Source of the DNA: Dolomitihabitans soli
GTDB taxonomy: Bacteria > Actinomycetota > Actinomycetes > Streptosporangiales > Streptosporangiaceae
Length of the DNA stretch: 64,000 nt
Assembly: GCF_022213955.1 (NCBI RefSeq)
Contig: NZ_JAKNTW010000006.1
Location: 186,001 to 250,000 of the forward strand
Reading direction: 5' to 3'
Numbering within the stretch: position 1 is the stretch's first letter; each line of letters starts with the position of its first letter. The notes beneath the pieces were generated by a model. It made no database searches, was not told where the DNA came from, and was given only the letters and a program-made list of their open reading frames with translations. The position numbers and the translations under genes were made by a program. This document shows, in pieces, positions 35,998 to 44,764 of the stretch.

Positions 35998-36392
35998 GCC
36001 GGCACCTCCGGTCGCGTGTCGGCCGTCTCGTCGACGGTCCCGGCCGCCGGTTCAGGGCCGGGCGCCGGGCGCGCGCCGGGGACCAGGGCGGCCACGTCGA
36101 TGTCGACGTGGCCGATGGCCAGCCCGGTCATCTGGTGCACGCGGGTGGCGACATGGCGGCGGAGCTGGTCGGCGACGCTTCGGATCGGGACCGGGTAGGC
36201 CACCGACACGTCCAGCCGCAACGAGGCGAGCCCGCCGTGGACGGTCGCGTCGGCGGCCCTGCCCCGTGGCACCGGGCCGCGACGGCGTACCTCGACCACC
36301 CCGCCGACCTCCTGGGCCGCCCGGGTCGCGATCTTCGAGACGACGTTCTCCGGGATGTGGGTCCTGCCACGCCGCTCGGGTGGGACGCTCAT
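35994..36392 (-). CDS. Asp23/Gls24-family envelope stress protein (copy 2)
   Basis: 132 aa. Asp23 fold from about residue 12 to 105: IPENVVSKIATRAAQEVGGVVEV...ATVHGGLASLRLDVSVAYPVPIRSVADQLRRHVATRVHQMTGLAIGHVDIDV. A Pro/Ala-rich tail follows. ATGA overlap with neighbours on both sides shows tight operon organisation. Confidence 0.88.
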   Translation of the reverse strand: MSVPPERRGRTHIPENVVSKIATRAAQEVGGVVEVRRRGPVPRGRAADATVHGGLASLRLDVSVAYPVPIRSVADQLRRHVATRVHQMTGLAIGHVDIDVAALVPGARPAPGPEPAAGTVDETADTRPEVPA

Positions 36393-36577
36393 CGACGTCT
36401 CATCGCGAACTGGGACAGGTCGATCGTCCCGCCCTCAAGGATGCGCCCGACCAGCAGGCCGACCGCCCCCAGCACGAGGACCAGCAGGAACGCGCCCAGC
36501 CCGCCGAACGCGCCGACGATGCCGAGCACCATGCCCACGGTCAGGCCGACGATCGGCCACAGCGGAAAGGAGTTCAT
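36389..36577 (-). CDS. Small two-helix membrane protein (DUF2273-like)
   Basis: 62 aa: two Gly-rich hydrophobic helices (about 6-24 and 28-46) and a basic end. Small proteins of this shape sit inside Asp23 operons of Firmicutes and actinomycetes and probably help to anchor the complex. Overlaps both neighbours by four bases. Confidence 0.78.
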   Translation of the reverse strand: MNSFPLWPIVGLTVGMVLGIVGAFGGLGAFLLVLVLGAVGLLVGRILEGGTIDLSQFAMRRR

Positions 36578-36984
36578 TGTCGACCTCTCTCTTCAGTCGC
36601 CTCTTCAGTCGCCACGTCTGTCACCACGTCGTCGATCGTCACGTTCACCGGTCGCCCCTCCAGGAGCGGGCCGACGGCCTGCCGTACCTGGTCGGCGATC
36701 GCCGGGAGCGGCCGTCCGTGGCGGGCGACGATGGCGATCTCCACCTCGTCGTCGCGCACGGCCACGCCCGAGATCCTGATCCCGGGCAGGTAGGTCGCGA
36801 CCGCGCCGAAGGGGCCCGGGGACAGCCTGGCGACATCCGGGCAGCCCTCCACCGCCTTCACCACGGCTTGGACCAGGTCCTGGGATCGGTCCTGGGATCG
36901 GTCCTGGGGCTGGGACTGGTCCGGCTCGGTGTGAGCCTCGGTGTGAGCCCCGGTGTGGGCCCCGGTGTGGGCGACTTCGCTCAC
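36574..36984 (-). CDS. Divergent Asp23-like protein with N-terminal repeats
   Basis: 136 aa. Residues 6-16 repeat AHTG/AHTE and residues 23-35 repeat SQDR, encoded by short tandem DNA repeats at 36880-36975. From about residue 36 a compact domain (VVKAVEGCPDVARLSPGPFGAVATYLPG...VEIAIVARHGRPLPAIADQVRQAV) resembles the Gls24/Asp23 core. The repeats look recently expanded and could vary between strains. Confidence 0.75.
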   Translation of the reverse strand: MSEVAHTGAHTGAHTEAHTEPDQSQPQDRSQDRSQDLVQAVVKAVEGCPDVARLSPGPFGAVATYLPGIRISGVAVRDDEVEIAIVARHGRPLPAIADQVRQAVGPLLEGRPVNVTIDDVVTDVATEEATEERGRQ

Positions 36985-37457
36985 TGGACTCGCGGCTCTT
37001 CCTGTCTGCTCTGCTTCTCCTGTTTGTCCTGTTGGTCGTCACCGGGCAGGTGGACGTCGTCCACCCTGATGTTGACCTCGGTCACCTCCAGGCCGCACAT
37101 CCGCTCCACGGCCGAGATCACATTGCGCCGTACGCCGGCGGCCAGGTCGGGGATGCCGACCCCGTAGTCGACCACGAGGTCGATGTCGACGGCCGCCTGC
37201 CGTTCGCCCACTTCGACGGACACGCCCTGCGTGGTGCCCTTCCCGGCGCCCACCATCCCGCGCATGGTGCCGAGCGCACGGGCGCCCCCGCTGCCCATCT
37301 CGTGGACGCCGGAGACCTCGCGCGCGGCGAGCGCCGCGATCTTCGCGACCACGCTGTCGCCGATGGTGGTGATTCCCTTGCCGGAGGCGAGTGGCTTGCC
37401 GCCTTCCTGCGTTCGGGCGCGGGGTACCGCGGTTCCCTGATGCATGGTGTCGGACAC
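36981..37457 (-). CDS. Asp23/Gls24-family envelope stress protein (copy 1)
   Basis: 158 aa, first gene of the operon. Asp23 core at about 28-135: GKGITTIGDSVVAKIAALAAREVSGVHEM...VSVEVGERQAAVDIDLVVDYGVGIPDLAAGVRRNVISAVERMCGLEVTEVNIRVDDVHL. GTG start with GGAAGGA six bases upstream. 37458-37704 holds no gene; a GGGTAT word upstream resembles a stress-sigma -10 but lacks a matching -35. Confidence 0.9.
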   Translation of the reverse strand: MSDTMHQGTAVPRARTQEGGKPLASGKGITTIGDSVVAKIAALAAREVSGVHEMGSGGARALGTMRGMVGAGKGTTQGVSVEVGERQAAVDIDLVVDYGVGIPDLAAGVRRNVISAVERMCGLEVTEVNIRVDDVHLPGDDQQDKQEKQSRQEEPRVQ

Positions 37458-37704
37458 GTTGATTCCTTCCCCCGTCGGCGACCGGCGCGCGCGGCGGTCA
37501 CCTGGCCATCAGCCCTACTTCCGGACATGTCGTCCTAAAAAGCGATGTACAGCGGTAATACCCCAGGTCATAGGCATAATCAGGACTTGATGGGCTTTTT
37601 CCCTCGGGATGACCGGTCATTGCCCGCCGCGCCCGTCTGCGAGCACGTCCGCACCTCAGTAGGCTCGTGCCGTACGACATCCGACTTTCGTAAGGCAGTC
37701 ACCA

Positions 37705-38481
37705 GTGCGCATAGCGAGGTTCTCGACCGGCGAGGGCGTGACGTTCGGGGTGGTCGAGGGGGACCAGGGCGAGGAGTTCGTCTCCGCGGTCTCGGGGCAT
37801 CCCTTCGGCACGATCCAGTTCACCGGGGAGCGGTTTCCGCTCGCCGAGGTCAGGCTGGTCGCGCCCATGCTTCCCAGCAAGATCGTCGCCATCGGCAAGA
37901 ACTACGCCGAGCACGCCCGGGAGATGGGCGGTGAGCCGCCGGCCGAGCCCGTCATCTTCAGCAAGCCGTCCACCTCGGTGATCGGGCCCGGCGAGGCGAT
38001 CGCCTACCCCGAGAAGCTGTCGCAGCGGGTCGACTTCGAGGGCGAGCTGGCCGTGGTGATCGGCCGCCTGTGCCGGGAGGTGCCCGCTCAGCGGGCGAGC
38101 GAGGTCATCTTCGGCTACACCTGCGCCAACGACGTGACCGCCCGCGACCTGCAGGCCAAGGACGGCCAGTGGACCAGGGCCAAGGGGTTCGACACCTTCT
38201 GCCCGCTCGGCCCGTGGATCCAGACCGAGCTCGACCCCGCCGACCTGGCGATCACCACTACGGTCAACGGCGACATCCGGCAGAGCGCCCGCACCTCGCA
38301 ACTCCTGCACGACATCCCCGCGCTGGTCGCCTACGTGAGCGCGGTCATGACACTGATCCCCGGCGACGTGATCCTCACCGGCACCCCCGCCGGGGTCGGG
38401 CCGCTGGCCGTCGGCGACGAGGTCGGCGTCGGCATCGAAGGAATCGGCACTCTCACAAACCGGGTGGTCTCCCGTGATTAG
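37705..38481 (+). CDS. Fumarylacetoacetate hydrolase-family protein
   Basis: 258 aa. FAH fold with [28 protein letters not shown], the metal ligands in [10 protein letters not shown] and NDVTARDLQ, and [18 protein letters not shown] near the C-terminus. Members of this short branch act as 2-hydroxyhepta-2,4-diene-dioate isomerases, acylpyruvate hydrolases or oxaloacetate decarboxylases; sequence alone does not decide. GTG start; weak SD. Overlaps gltX by eight bases, so it shares a transcript with it. Confidence 0.9.
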   Translation: MRIARFSTGEGVTFGVVEGDQGEEFVSAVSGHPFGTIQFTGERFPLAEVRLVAPMLPSKIVAIGKNYAEHAREMGGEPPAEPVIFSKPSTSVIGPGEAIAYPEKLSQRVDFEGELAVVIGRLCREVPAQRASEVIFGYTCANDVTARDLQAKDGQWTRAKGFDTFCPLGPWIQTELDPADLAITTTVNGDIRQSARTSQLLHDIPALVAYVSAVMTLIPGDVILTGTPAGVGPLAVGDEVGVGIEGIGTLTNRVVSRD

Positions 38482-39835
38482 GGTTCGTTTCGCTCCCTCG
38501 CCCACCGGCATGTTCCATGTCGGCGGCGCCCGTTCCGCACTGTTCAACTGGGCCCTCGCGGAGCGGGAGGGCGGCCGCTTCGTCCTGCGCGTCGAGGACA
38601 CCGACGCCGCGCGCAACCGGCCGGAGTGGACCGAGGGCATCATCTCCGCGCTCGCCTGGATCGGCATCAACGGCGAGAACCCGGTCTTCGAGGGCCCCTA
38701 CTTCCAGTCGGCCAACGAGCCGCAGCACCGCGAGGCCGTCGCCAAGCTGCTGGCCGACGGCAAGGCCTACTTCTGCGACTGCACCCGTGAGCAGGTCCAG
38801 GCCCGCACCGGCTCCGAGCACAAGGGCTACGACGGCCACTGCCGCGACCGCGGGCTCAGCGCGGGCGCGGTCCGGTTCCGCACTCCCGACGAGGGCGTCG
38901 TCGTCGTCGACGACGTGGTCAGGGGCCGGGTGGAGTTCCCCAACGACGCCCAGGAAGACTTCGTCATCGCGCGCGGCGACGGCTCCCCGCTCTACGTCCT
39001 GGCCAACGCCGTCGACGACATCACCCAGGCGATCACGCACGTCATCCGCGGCGAGGAGCACCTGTCCAACGCCGCCCGCCAGCAGCTCCTGTGGCCGGCC
39101 CTGGGCGCCACCCCGCCGGTGTGGGCGCACCTGCCGGTGATCGTCAACGAGCAGCGCAAGAAGCTCTCCAAGCGTCGCGACAAGGTCGCCCTGGAGTCCT
39201 ACCGCGACGAGGGCTACCTCGCCGAGGCGATGGTCAACTATCTGATGCTGCTCGGCTGGGGCCCCGGCGACGACCGGGAGATCATGCCCTGGTCCGAGAT
39301 GATGCCGCTGTTCCGCCTGGAGGACGTCATCCCGTCCTCCGCCTTCTTCGACGAGAAGAAGCTGCGCGCCTTCAACGGGGAGTACATCCGGGCGTTGCCG
39401 CCGGAGGAGTTCATCGCCCGCTGCGCGTCGTACCTCGACCCGAGCTGGGACCTTGAGGTGTTCGCCAAGGTCGCGGGGCTGGCGCAGACCCGGGTCGCGG
39501 TGCTCTCGGAGATCACCGCGAACGTCGACTTCCTCTTCCTCCCCGAGCCGGTGTTCGACCAGGCGAGCTGGGACAAGGGGATGAAGAACTCCCCGAAGGA
39601 GATCCTCACCGGCTACCTCGCCCGGCTGGAGACCGTCTCCTTCGACCCCGAGTCGCTCAAGACCGCCCTGGAGGAGGTCGGCACCGAGCACGGCCTCAAA
39701 CTCGGCAAGGCCCAGGCCCCCGTCCGCGTCGCCGTCACCGGCCGGACCGTCGGCCTGCCGCTCTTCGAGTCGATCGAGGTCCTCGGCCGCGAACGCACCA
39801 TCGACCGTATCCGCACGGCCCTCGCCAAACTCTGA
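38474..39835 (+). CDS. gltX: Glutamyl-tRNA synthetase
   Basis: 453 aa class I aminoacyl-tRNA synthetase. The HIGH-type motif is [19 protein letters not shown] (about residues 8-26) and KMSKS is [10 protein letters not shown] (about 229-238), both functional variants. Probably non-discriminating, as in most actinomycetes. GTG start inside the end of the FAH gene. A tRNA-Glu lies 8 kb downstream in this window. Confidence 0.97.
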   Translation: MIRVRFAPSPTGMFHVGGARSALFNWALAEREGGRFVLRVEDTDAARNRPEWTEGIISALAWIGINGENPVFEGPYFQSANEPQHREAVAKLLADGKAYFCDCTREQVQARTGSEHKGYDGHCRDRGLSAGAVRFRTPDEGVVVVDDVVRGRVEFPNDAQEDFVIARGDGSPLYVLANAVDDITQAITHVIRGEEHLSNAARQQLLWPALGATPPVWAHLPVIVNEQRKKLSKRRDKVALESYRDEGYLAEAMVNYLMLLGWGPGDDREIMPWSEMMPLFRLEDVIPSSAFFDEKKLRAFNGEYIRALPPEEFIARCASYLDPSWDLEVFAKVAGLAQTRVAVLSEITANVDFLFLPEPVFDQASWDKGMKNSPKEILTGYLARLETVSFDPESLKTALEEVGTEHGLKLGKAQAPVRVAVTGRTVGLPLFESIEVLGRERTIDRIRTALAKL

Positions 39836-39839
39836 CCCC

Positions 39840-39874
39840 GTACGGCTCGCGCCACCACCCGGCGCGAGCCGTAC
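39840..39874. terminator. Bidirectional terminator between gltX and mazF
   Basis: GTACGGCTCGCGCC (39840-39853) pairs perfectly over 14 bp with GGCGCGAGCCGTAC (39861-39874), seven-base loop. It starts five bases after the gltX stop and ends where the mazF stop begins. Confidence 0.8.
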
Positions 39875-40219
39875 TCAGAGTCCCAGGACCCGGCGCAGTC
39901 CGGCGTCGATGTCCTGAAGCAGCGCTTCGGGAGCCTGGCCTACGGGCCCATCGAGATCATTTTTGTTGACCGTGACCAGGGAGGTCACGTTGACGACCGA
40001 GTCTCGTTTCAGACCGGTGGACAGGGCGGGGAGAAAGACGTTCCCCGGCATGGCCGCGAGGCCGGTGTTCGTAGTGATCACTGCCGTTATCGCAGTAGCA
40101 AGCCTGCTCGCGTTGTAAGAGCCGGCCTGTATCACGATCACTGGGCGGCGCTTGGCCGGTCGGCTTCCGGCTGCCTCCCCGAGGTCGGCCCAGTAGATGC
40201 CGCCTCGCCGGATCACCAT
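39875..40219 (-). CDS. mazF: MazF/PemK-type toxin (endoribonuclease)
   Basis: 114 aa. RGGIYWADLGEAAGSRPAKRRPVIVIQAGSYNAS is the MazF N-terminus with the conserved Arg of the active site, and TAVITTN and VNVTSLVTVNKNDL follow. Cleaves single-stranded RNA at short motifs when free of its antitoxin. Its ATG lies within the last seven bases of the antitoxin gene, so the two are coupled. Confidence 0.9.
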   Translation of the reverse strand: MVIRRGGIYWADLGEAAGSRPAKRRPVIVIQAGSYNASRLATAITAVITTNTGLAAMPGNVFLPALSTGLKRDSVVNVTSLVTVNKNDLDGPVGQAPEALLQDIDAGLRRVLGL

Positions 40220-40455
40220 TCGTCGTCGGCTGAGAGGACACGGCGACCGGCTTCCACTGCGACGGCCCCTGAGTCGTCGTACCCCGCCAGTTCGAGAGCG
40301 GCATCGATCTGGCGGGTCAGAGTCTTCTGTTCGAGGCGCTGGAGGTACTCCTGTGCGGCACGGGTGTAGAACTCCGATCGGCTCATACCGAGTGCCGCAG
40401 CCTGTTGCTCAACCTTGGAGAAGGTCTCGTCAGGTATGGAGATCGCGGTTTTCAT
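40213..40455 (-). CDS. mazE: Ribbon-helix-helix antitoxin of the MazF-type toxin
   Basis: 80 aa. The N-terminal ribbon MKTAISIPDETFSKVEQQAAALGMSRSEFYTRAAQEYL is an RHH DNA-binding domain; the acidic tail (ELAGYDDSGAVAVEAGRRVLSADDEW) is the probable toxin-binding part. Sequence is closer to RHH antitoxins than to AbrB-type MazE. Its promoter and operator overlap the start codon, so the mRNA is probably leaderless and autoregulated. Confidence 0.88.
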   Translation of the reverse strand: MKTAISIPDETFSKVEQQAAALGMSRSEFYTRAAQEYLQRLEQKTLTRQIDAALELAGYDDSGAVAVEAGRRVLSADDEW

Positions 40456-40470
40456 ACGAGAAGTATAACC
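40454..40470 (-). promoter_or_regulatory. mazEF leaderless promoter and operator
   Basis: On the minus strand GGTTATACT is followed by six bases and the ATG. TATACT is a consensus -10 box, which puts the transcript start on the ATG. ATAC-N5-GTAT (40454-40466) is an inverted repeat covering the -10 box and the start codon. A further GTATGACC word lies just upstream. The VapBC module at 63.6 kb has the same arrangement. Confidence 0.65.
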
Positions 40471-40495
40471 CGGTCATACCCGTGTGCGCTCGTGG

Positions 40496-42481
40496 TCAGC
40501 CGAGGCCGCGGCGTTCGAGGAGGGGCTCGATGTGGGGGTCGCGGCCGCGGAAGTTGCGGAACGCGGTCATCGGGTCGATGCTGCCGCCCCTGGCGAGGAG
40601 TTCGCGGCGGAACCTGTCACCGTTCTCGCGTCGCAGGCCGCCGTTCTCCTTGAACCACTCCACGCTCTCGGCGTCGAGGACCTCGCTCCAGATGTAGGAG
40701 TAGTAGCCGGCGCTGTAGCCGCCCGACCAGATGTGCGCGAAGTAGGTGCTGCGGTAGCGCGGCGGGACCAGCGGCAGGTCGACCCCGGCGTCGGCCAGCG
40801 CCGTCCGCTCGAAGGACTCCCAGTCGGCCGGCGGCTCCTCGAAGGTGTGCCAGGCCCAGTCGAGCAGGGTCGCCGCGAGATACTCGACGGTGGTGTAGCC
40901 CTGGTTGAACTTCTCGGCCTCCAGCATCCGGTCGACCATGGCCTGGGGCATCGGTTCGCCGGTCTCGTGGTGTTTGGCGTAGTTGGCGAGGATCTCCGGC
41001 CAGACCGCCCACATCTCGTTCACCTGCGAGGGATACTCCACGAAGTCGCGCGGCACCGCCGTACCCGAGAAGCGCGGGAAGCGGACGTCGGAGAACAGGC
41101 CGTGCAGGGCGTGGCCGAACTCGTGGAACATCGTGGTGACCTCGTCGAACGTCATCAGCGTCGGCTCACCGGCCGGCGGCTTGACGATGTTCAGGTTGTT
41201 CACCACGACGGGCTTCTCGCCGAGCAGTTCCGACTGCCTGACCAGGCTGTTCATCCAGGCGCCACCGCGCTTCGACTCGCGGGCGTAGTAGTCGCCGAGG
41301 AAGAGGCCCAGCGGCGAGCCGTCATGGTCGGCGACCTCGAAGACCCGCGTGTCCGGGTGGTAGCCCCGCAGGTCGGGACGCTCGGTGAAGGTCACGCCGT
41401 ACAGTTCGCCCGCGGCGTGGAACACGCCGTCGCGCAGCACGCGTTCCAGCTCGAAGTAGGGCTTCATCCGGGTGCTGTCGAGGTCGTAGCGGGCGGCGCG
41501 GACCTTCGCCGCGTAGTAGGCCCAGTCCCACGGCTGAAGGTCGAAACCCGCCTCGGCGCGCAGATCGTCGGCTTCGGCGCGGGCGTTCGCCACGGCCGGC
41601 GGGACCAGCTTGGCGAGCATCTCCGTCACCGCCTCGGTGCTCGGCGCGGTCTGGTCGGCCACGACGTACTCGGCGTGGTTGGCATAACCGAGCAGCTTGG
41701 CCCGCTCGGCGCGGAGCCGGGCCGCGCGGACCACGATCTCGGCGTTCACCGTGGCGCCCCGGCCGACCGACGCCTTGTGCAGGCGCTCGCGCATTCCCCT
41801 GTCGGTGAGATCGGCGAGCGCCGGCTGGCCGGTCGGCAGGCTCAGGGCGAGCGCGTAGCCGCCCTCCAGACCGCGGGATCCGGCCGTCGCCGCCGCGGCC
41901 TCCACGGAGATGCCGTCCAGCAGCGCCGGGTCCTCGACCACCACGGCGGCGGCGTTGGTGTCGGCCAGGAGGTTCTGCTCGAAGGCGGTCGCCAGCCGCG
42001 ACAGCTCCTCGTTCAGCTCGACGAGACGCTCTTTGTCCGCCGGGCCCAGCTCAGCCCCCGCGCGGACGAAGTCGATCAGGTAGCGATCGAGCAGCCACGC
42101 CTCGTCGTCGGCGAGGCCTTCGCGGGGCAACGTGCGCAACCGGGCGAACAACTCGGCGTTCAGACGGATCGCGTCGCTGTGCTTGGTGAGCTTCGGCGTG
42201 ACCTCCTGCTGGATCTCCCGCAACCTGGGAGTGCTGTCGGCGGAGGACTTGTTGAAGAAGACGGCGCTGACCCGGTCGAGCAGCCTGCCCGACCGCTCCA
42301 GGGCCGCGACCGTGTTCTCGAAGGTCGGCGGCTCCGGGTCGGCGGTGATGCTCTCGACCTCGGCGAGGTGGTCGCGCATCCCTCGCTCGAAGGCCGGCAG
42401 GTAGTGCTCCTCCTCGATGTCCGCGAAGGCGGGCAGGCGATAGGGGAGGGAGCTGGGTGCGAAGAACGGGTTCACGGCCAA
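40496..42481 (-). CDS. M3-family zinc oligopeptidase (peptidyl-dipeptidase Dcp/OpdA type)
   Basis: About 661 aa thimet-type metallopeptidase. The zinc motif is TMFHEFGHALHGLFSDV (HExxH, about residue 447-451) with the third ligand Glu in FVEYPSQVNEMWA. It degrades short peptides in the cytoplasm. Start TTG 42481 (LAVNPFFAPSSLPYRLP) is chosen for its GAGGAG nine bases upstream; GTG 42475 is close by. Divergent from tRNA-Gln. Confidence 0.93.
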   Translation of the reverse strand: MAVNPFFAPSSLPYRLPAFADIEEEHYLPAFERGMRDHLAEVESITADPEPPTFENTVAALERSGRLLDRVSAVFFNKSSADSTPRLREIQQEVTPKLTKHSDAIRLNAELFARLRTLPREGLADDEAWLLDRYLIDFVRAGAELGPADKERLVELNEELSRLATAFEQNLLADTNAAAVVVEDPALLDGISVEAAAATAGSRGLEGGYALALSLPTGQPALADLTDRGMRERLHKASVGRGATVNAEIVVRAARLRAERAKLLGYANHAEYVVADQTAPSTEAVTEMLAKLVPPAVANARAEADDLRAEAGFDLQPWDWAYYAAKVRAARYDLDSTRMKPYFELERVLRDGVFHAAGELYGVTFTERPDLRGYHPDTRVFEVADHDGSPLGLFLGDYYARESKRGGAWMNSLVRQSELLGEKPVVVNNLNIVKPPAGEPTLMTFDEVTTMFHEFGHALHGLFSDVRFPRFSGTAVPRDFVEYPSQVNEMWAVWPEILANYAKHHETGEPMPQAMVDRMLEAEKFNQGYTTVEYLAATLLDWAWHTFEEPPADWESFERTALADAGVDLPLVPPRYRSTYFAHIWSGGYSAGYYSYIWSEVLDAESVEWFKENGGLRRENGDRFRRELLARGGSIDPMTAFRNFRGRDPHIEPLLERRGLG

Positions 42482-42561
42482 GATCGGGGTCTCCTCACGG
42501 GGCGTCCTGGGACCCATCCTTCCTACTTGACTCGCAGATCCGCGCCAAGTCGGTATTCGTT

Positions 42562-42591
42562 TTGGTCTTGGCACCCAAGCTGGGCTATTCT
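42562..42591 (+). promoter_or_regulatory. tRNA-Gln promoter
   Basis: TTGGTC (42562-42567), 18 bases, TATTCT (42586-42591). Start site near 42598, about 38 bases before the mature tRNA. Confidence 0.5.
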
Positions 42592-42635
42592 TTCGGAGGT
42601 CGCCAAGCAAGCCCCATCCGGGATTGTCAGCGCGA

Positions 42636-42707
42636 TGGGGTATGGTGTAATCGGCAGCACGACTGATTCTGGTTCAGTTAGTCTAGGTTCGAGTCCTGGT
42701 ACCCCAG
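42636..42707 (+). tRNA. tRNA-Gln (anticodon CTG)
   Basis: Acceptor arms TGGGGTA (42636-42642) and TACCCCA (42700-42706) pair fully. The anticodon stem ACTGA/TCAGT encloses CTG at 42669-42671 (codon CAG). The T-arm is CTAGG-TTCGAGT-CCTGG. The CCA end is not encoded as such (GCA follows). Confidence 0.95.
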
Positions 42708-42714
42708 CAGGTAG

Positions 42715-42747
42715 GGCGGATGTCTCCCAACGGAGACACCCGCCTTT
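42715..42747 (+). terminator. Terminator after tRNA-Gln
   Basis: GGCGG and TGTCTC (42715-42726) pair with GAGACA and CCGCC (42733-42744), followed by TTT. It also lies just past the stop of the convergent hydrolase gene. Confidence 0.75.
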
Positions 42748-42755
42748 CGTGTTTC

Positions 42756-43688
42756 TCAGGACCTGGCCAGCTTGTCGAGGATGTCCACGATCTTCGCCCA
42801 GGAGGCCCGCGAAGGGGCGTGCGCCGCCCGCACGGTGTGCACGTCGAACGTGTTGCCCGGGGTGAGCGCGTCCGCGTCGGCGATCATCCGGTCCTGCAGC
42901 GGCACCGGGATGCACATGTCCTGCGAGTGCCGGATATAGGTCCGCGGCACCCGTCCCCACGTCGCCTTACGCCCCCGCGAGTCGGCACCCGAGACGTGCA
43001 GCGTGTCGTCGGGCAGCGAACTGTTGAGCATCGCCATGAACTCCGCGTCGCTCGCGTCCGCGCTGAGCGCGGCCTTGGTCTCGGCGAGGAACTTCGGGTC
43101 GGCGCTACGCCAGTTGACCCTGACCGCCCCCAGCTTCGCGGGATCGCCGACCAGGCCGCCGATGATCGCGCCCAGCTTGCTCGCCTTCCCCTCGGGCGTC
43201 GCCAGGTATTCGTCGATGCTCTTCAACCTCGTGCAGCAGAACGCCGAGATGTAGACGAGCCGGTCGATCAGGTGCGGCACCTCGTTGGCCGCGCCGGTGA
43301 TCGTCGCACCGCCCATGCTGCCGCCGACCAGGATCACCGGGCCGTGCTTCGCCGCTCGCCGTACCGCCTTGACCGCGGCTTCGACGTAGTCGTCGAGAGT
43401 GATGCCGGCCATCGCGGACGGCTCGGCGGCCAGCGCCTTCAGATCCTGGGGCGCCTGGTACGCCTTGCGGAACTGCAGGGTGTCGGGGCCGTGCCCCGGC
43501 AACTCCACCCCCACCGTACGGTGGCCGCGCAACGCGAGCTCCGCGTCACCGGCCGTGCCGCCGTTCGCACCGGTGACGAACAGATACGTGGTGACCTTCT
43601 CCTTTTCGGCCGCCGGCCCCAGAGCCATCGCGCCCACCCCCGCCACTGATGCGATCTTCATTGCGCCACGACGCGTTACTTCTGACAT
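42756..43688 (-). CDS. Exported alpha/beta hydrolase (Tat signal)
   Basis: 310 aa. Signal region SEVTRRGAMKIASVAGVGAMALGPA with twin arginine. Alpha/beta-hydrolase core: TYLFVTGANGGTAGD, the nucleophile elbow VGGSMGGA (Ser about 140), and a C-terminal His in HTVRAAHAPSRASW. Similar to plant methylesterase/salicylate-binding protein-like hydrolases; substrate unknown. ATG 43688 has GGAGGT six bases upstream. Confidence 0.87.
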   Translation of the reverse strand: MSEVTRRGAMKIASVAGVGAMALGPAAEKEKVTTYLFVTGANGGTAGDAELALRGHRTVGVELPGHGPDTLQFRKAYQAPQDLKALAAEPSAMAGITLDDYVEAAVKAVRRAAKHGPVILVGGSMGGATITGAANEVPHLIDRLVYISAFCCTRLKSIDEYLATPEGKASKLGAIIGGLVGDPAKLGAVRVNWRSADPKFLAETKAALSADASDAEFMAMLNSSLPDDTLHVSGADSRGRKATWGRVPRTYIRHSQDMCIPVPLQDRMIADADALTPGNTFDVHTVRAAHAPSRASWAKIVDILDKLARS

Positions 43689-43858
43689 GGTGTTACCTCC
43701 TGACCCGAGGATGACCACCCGGACCCGCCTCCCGGATCGCCTGCACGGCCCGTCGTCCGGTGGACCCGCCTCCACCGATCGGTTGATGCCGCCGATCCAC
43801 CGATCGAGCCCTCACCAGGGCGATCCGCGCGCCCCCCGTCCAGGAGCACGCTCGGACC

Positions 43859-44764
43859 ATGACGGTCATAGAGGTGCACAACCTGCACAAGAGGTACGGC
43901 GAGCACGTCGCGGTCGACGACGTGTCCTTCACCGTGGAGCGCGGTGAGATCTTCGGCATCGTCGGCCCCAACGGAGCCGGCAAGACCACCACGGTGGAGT
44001 GCGTCGAGGGGCTCAGACGGCCCGACGGCGGCACGGTCAACGTGCTCGGCATGGACCCGCGGACGGACGGGGCGAAGCTGCGCCGCCGGGTCGGCGTCCA
44101 ACTCCAGGAGAGCCACCTTCCCGACCGGCTCAAGGTGGCGGAGGTCCTGGACCTGTACAGCTCCTTCTATCCCCGGCCCGCCGACTGGCGGCGGCTGCTG
44201 GACGAATGGGGGTTGGCGGCCAAGCGCGACACGGCCTTCGGCAAGCTCTCCGGCGGACAGAAGCAGCGGCTGTTCATCGCCCTCGCGCTGATCGGCGACC
44301 CCGAGGTCGTCGTGCTCGACGAGCTCACCACCGGGCTGGACCCGCAGGCCCGGAGGGACACCTGGGAACTGGTGGAGCGGATCGGGGAGCGCGGCGTCAC
44401 GGTCGTGCTCGTCACCCACTTCATGGAGGAGGCCGAGCGGCTGTGCGACCGGCTCATGGTCGTCGACCGCGGCAGGGTGGCCGCGATCGACACCCCGGCC
44501 GGCCTGATCGCCGGCACGCTCCCGGAGCAGCGGATCAGGTTCCGGCCGTCGAGTCCCGTGGCGGAGTCGCTGCTCGCGGAGCTGCCGGGGGTGGCGTCCG
44601 TGACCGTGCACGGCCCCCGCGTCGAGGTCGCCGGCACCGGCGACCTGCTGCACGTGGTGACCTCGGTGCTCGCCAGGCACCAGATCATCGCCGCCGACCT
44701 GCGGATCGAGCAGGGCACCCTCGACGACGCCTTCGTGGCGCTGACCGGCAGGAGGACCACATGA
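43859..44764 (+). CDS. ABC-2 type exporter ATP-binding protein
   Basis: 301 aa. Walker A GPNGAGKTT, signature LSGGQKQRLFIALAL, Walker B VVVLDELTTGLDPQARR, H-loop VTHFMEEAERL. A C-terminal extension (about 215-300) as in DrrA/NatA types. First gene of an ATPase-permease-kinase-regulator operon with ATGA overlaps; such sets often respond to cell-envelope stress or antibiotics. AGGAG lies 12 bases before the ATG. Confidence 0.94.
   Translation: MTVIEVHNLHKRYGEHVAVDDVSFTVERGEIFGIVGPNGAGKTTTVECVEGLRRPDGGTVNVLGMDPRTDGAKLRRRVGVQLQESHLPDRLKVAEVLDLYSSFYPRPADWRRLLDEWGLAAKRDTAFGKLSGGQKQRLFIALALIGDPEVVVLDELTTGLDPQARRDTWELVERIGERGVTVVLVTHFMEEAERLCDRLMVVDRGRVAAIDTPAGLIAGTLPEQRIRFRPSSPVAESLLAELPGVASVTVHGPRVEVAGTGDLLHVVTSVLARHQIIAADLRIEQGTLDDAFVALTGRRTT

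Noticed and set aside
37458-37704. Stress-sigma (SigB-like) promoter for the Asp23 operon
   Set aside because: A GGGTAT word is present on the minus strand but no GTTT-type -35 lies at the right distance.
39875-40455. Mobile island carrying the MazEF pair
   Set aside because: No attachment repeats, integrase or base-composition change beyond the promoter was seen; simple insertion of a TA module is enough.
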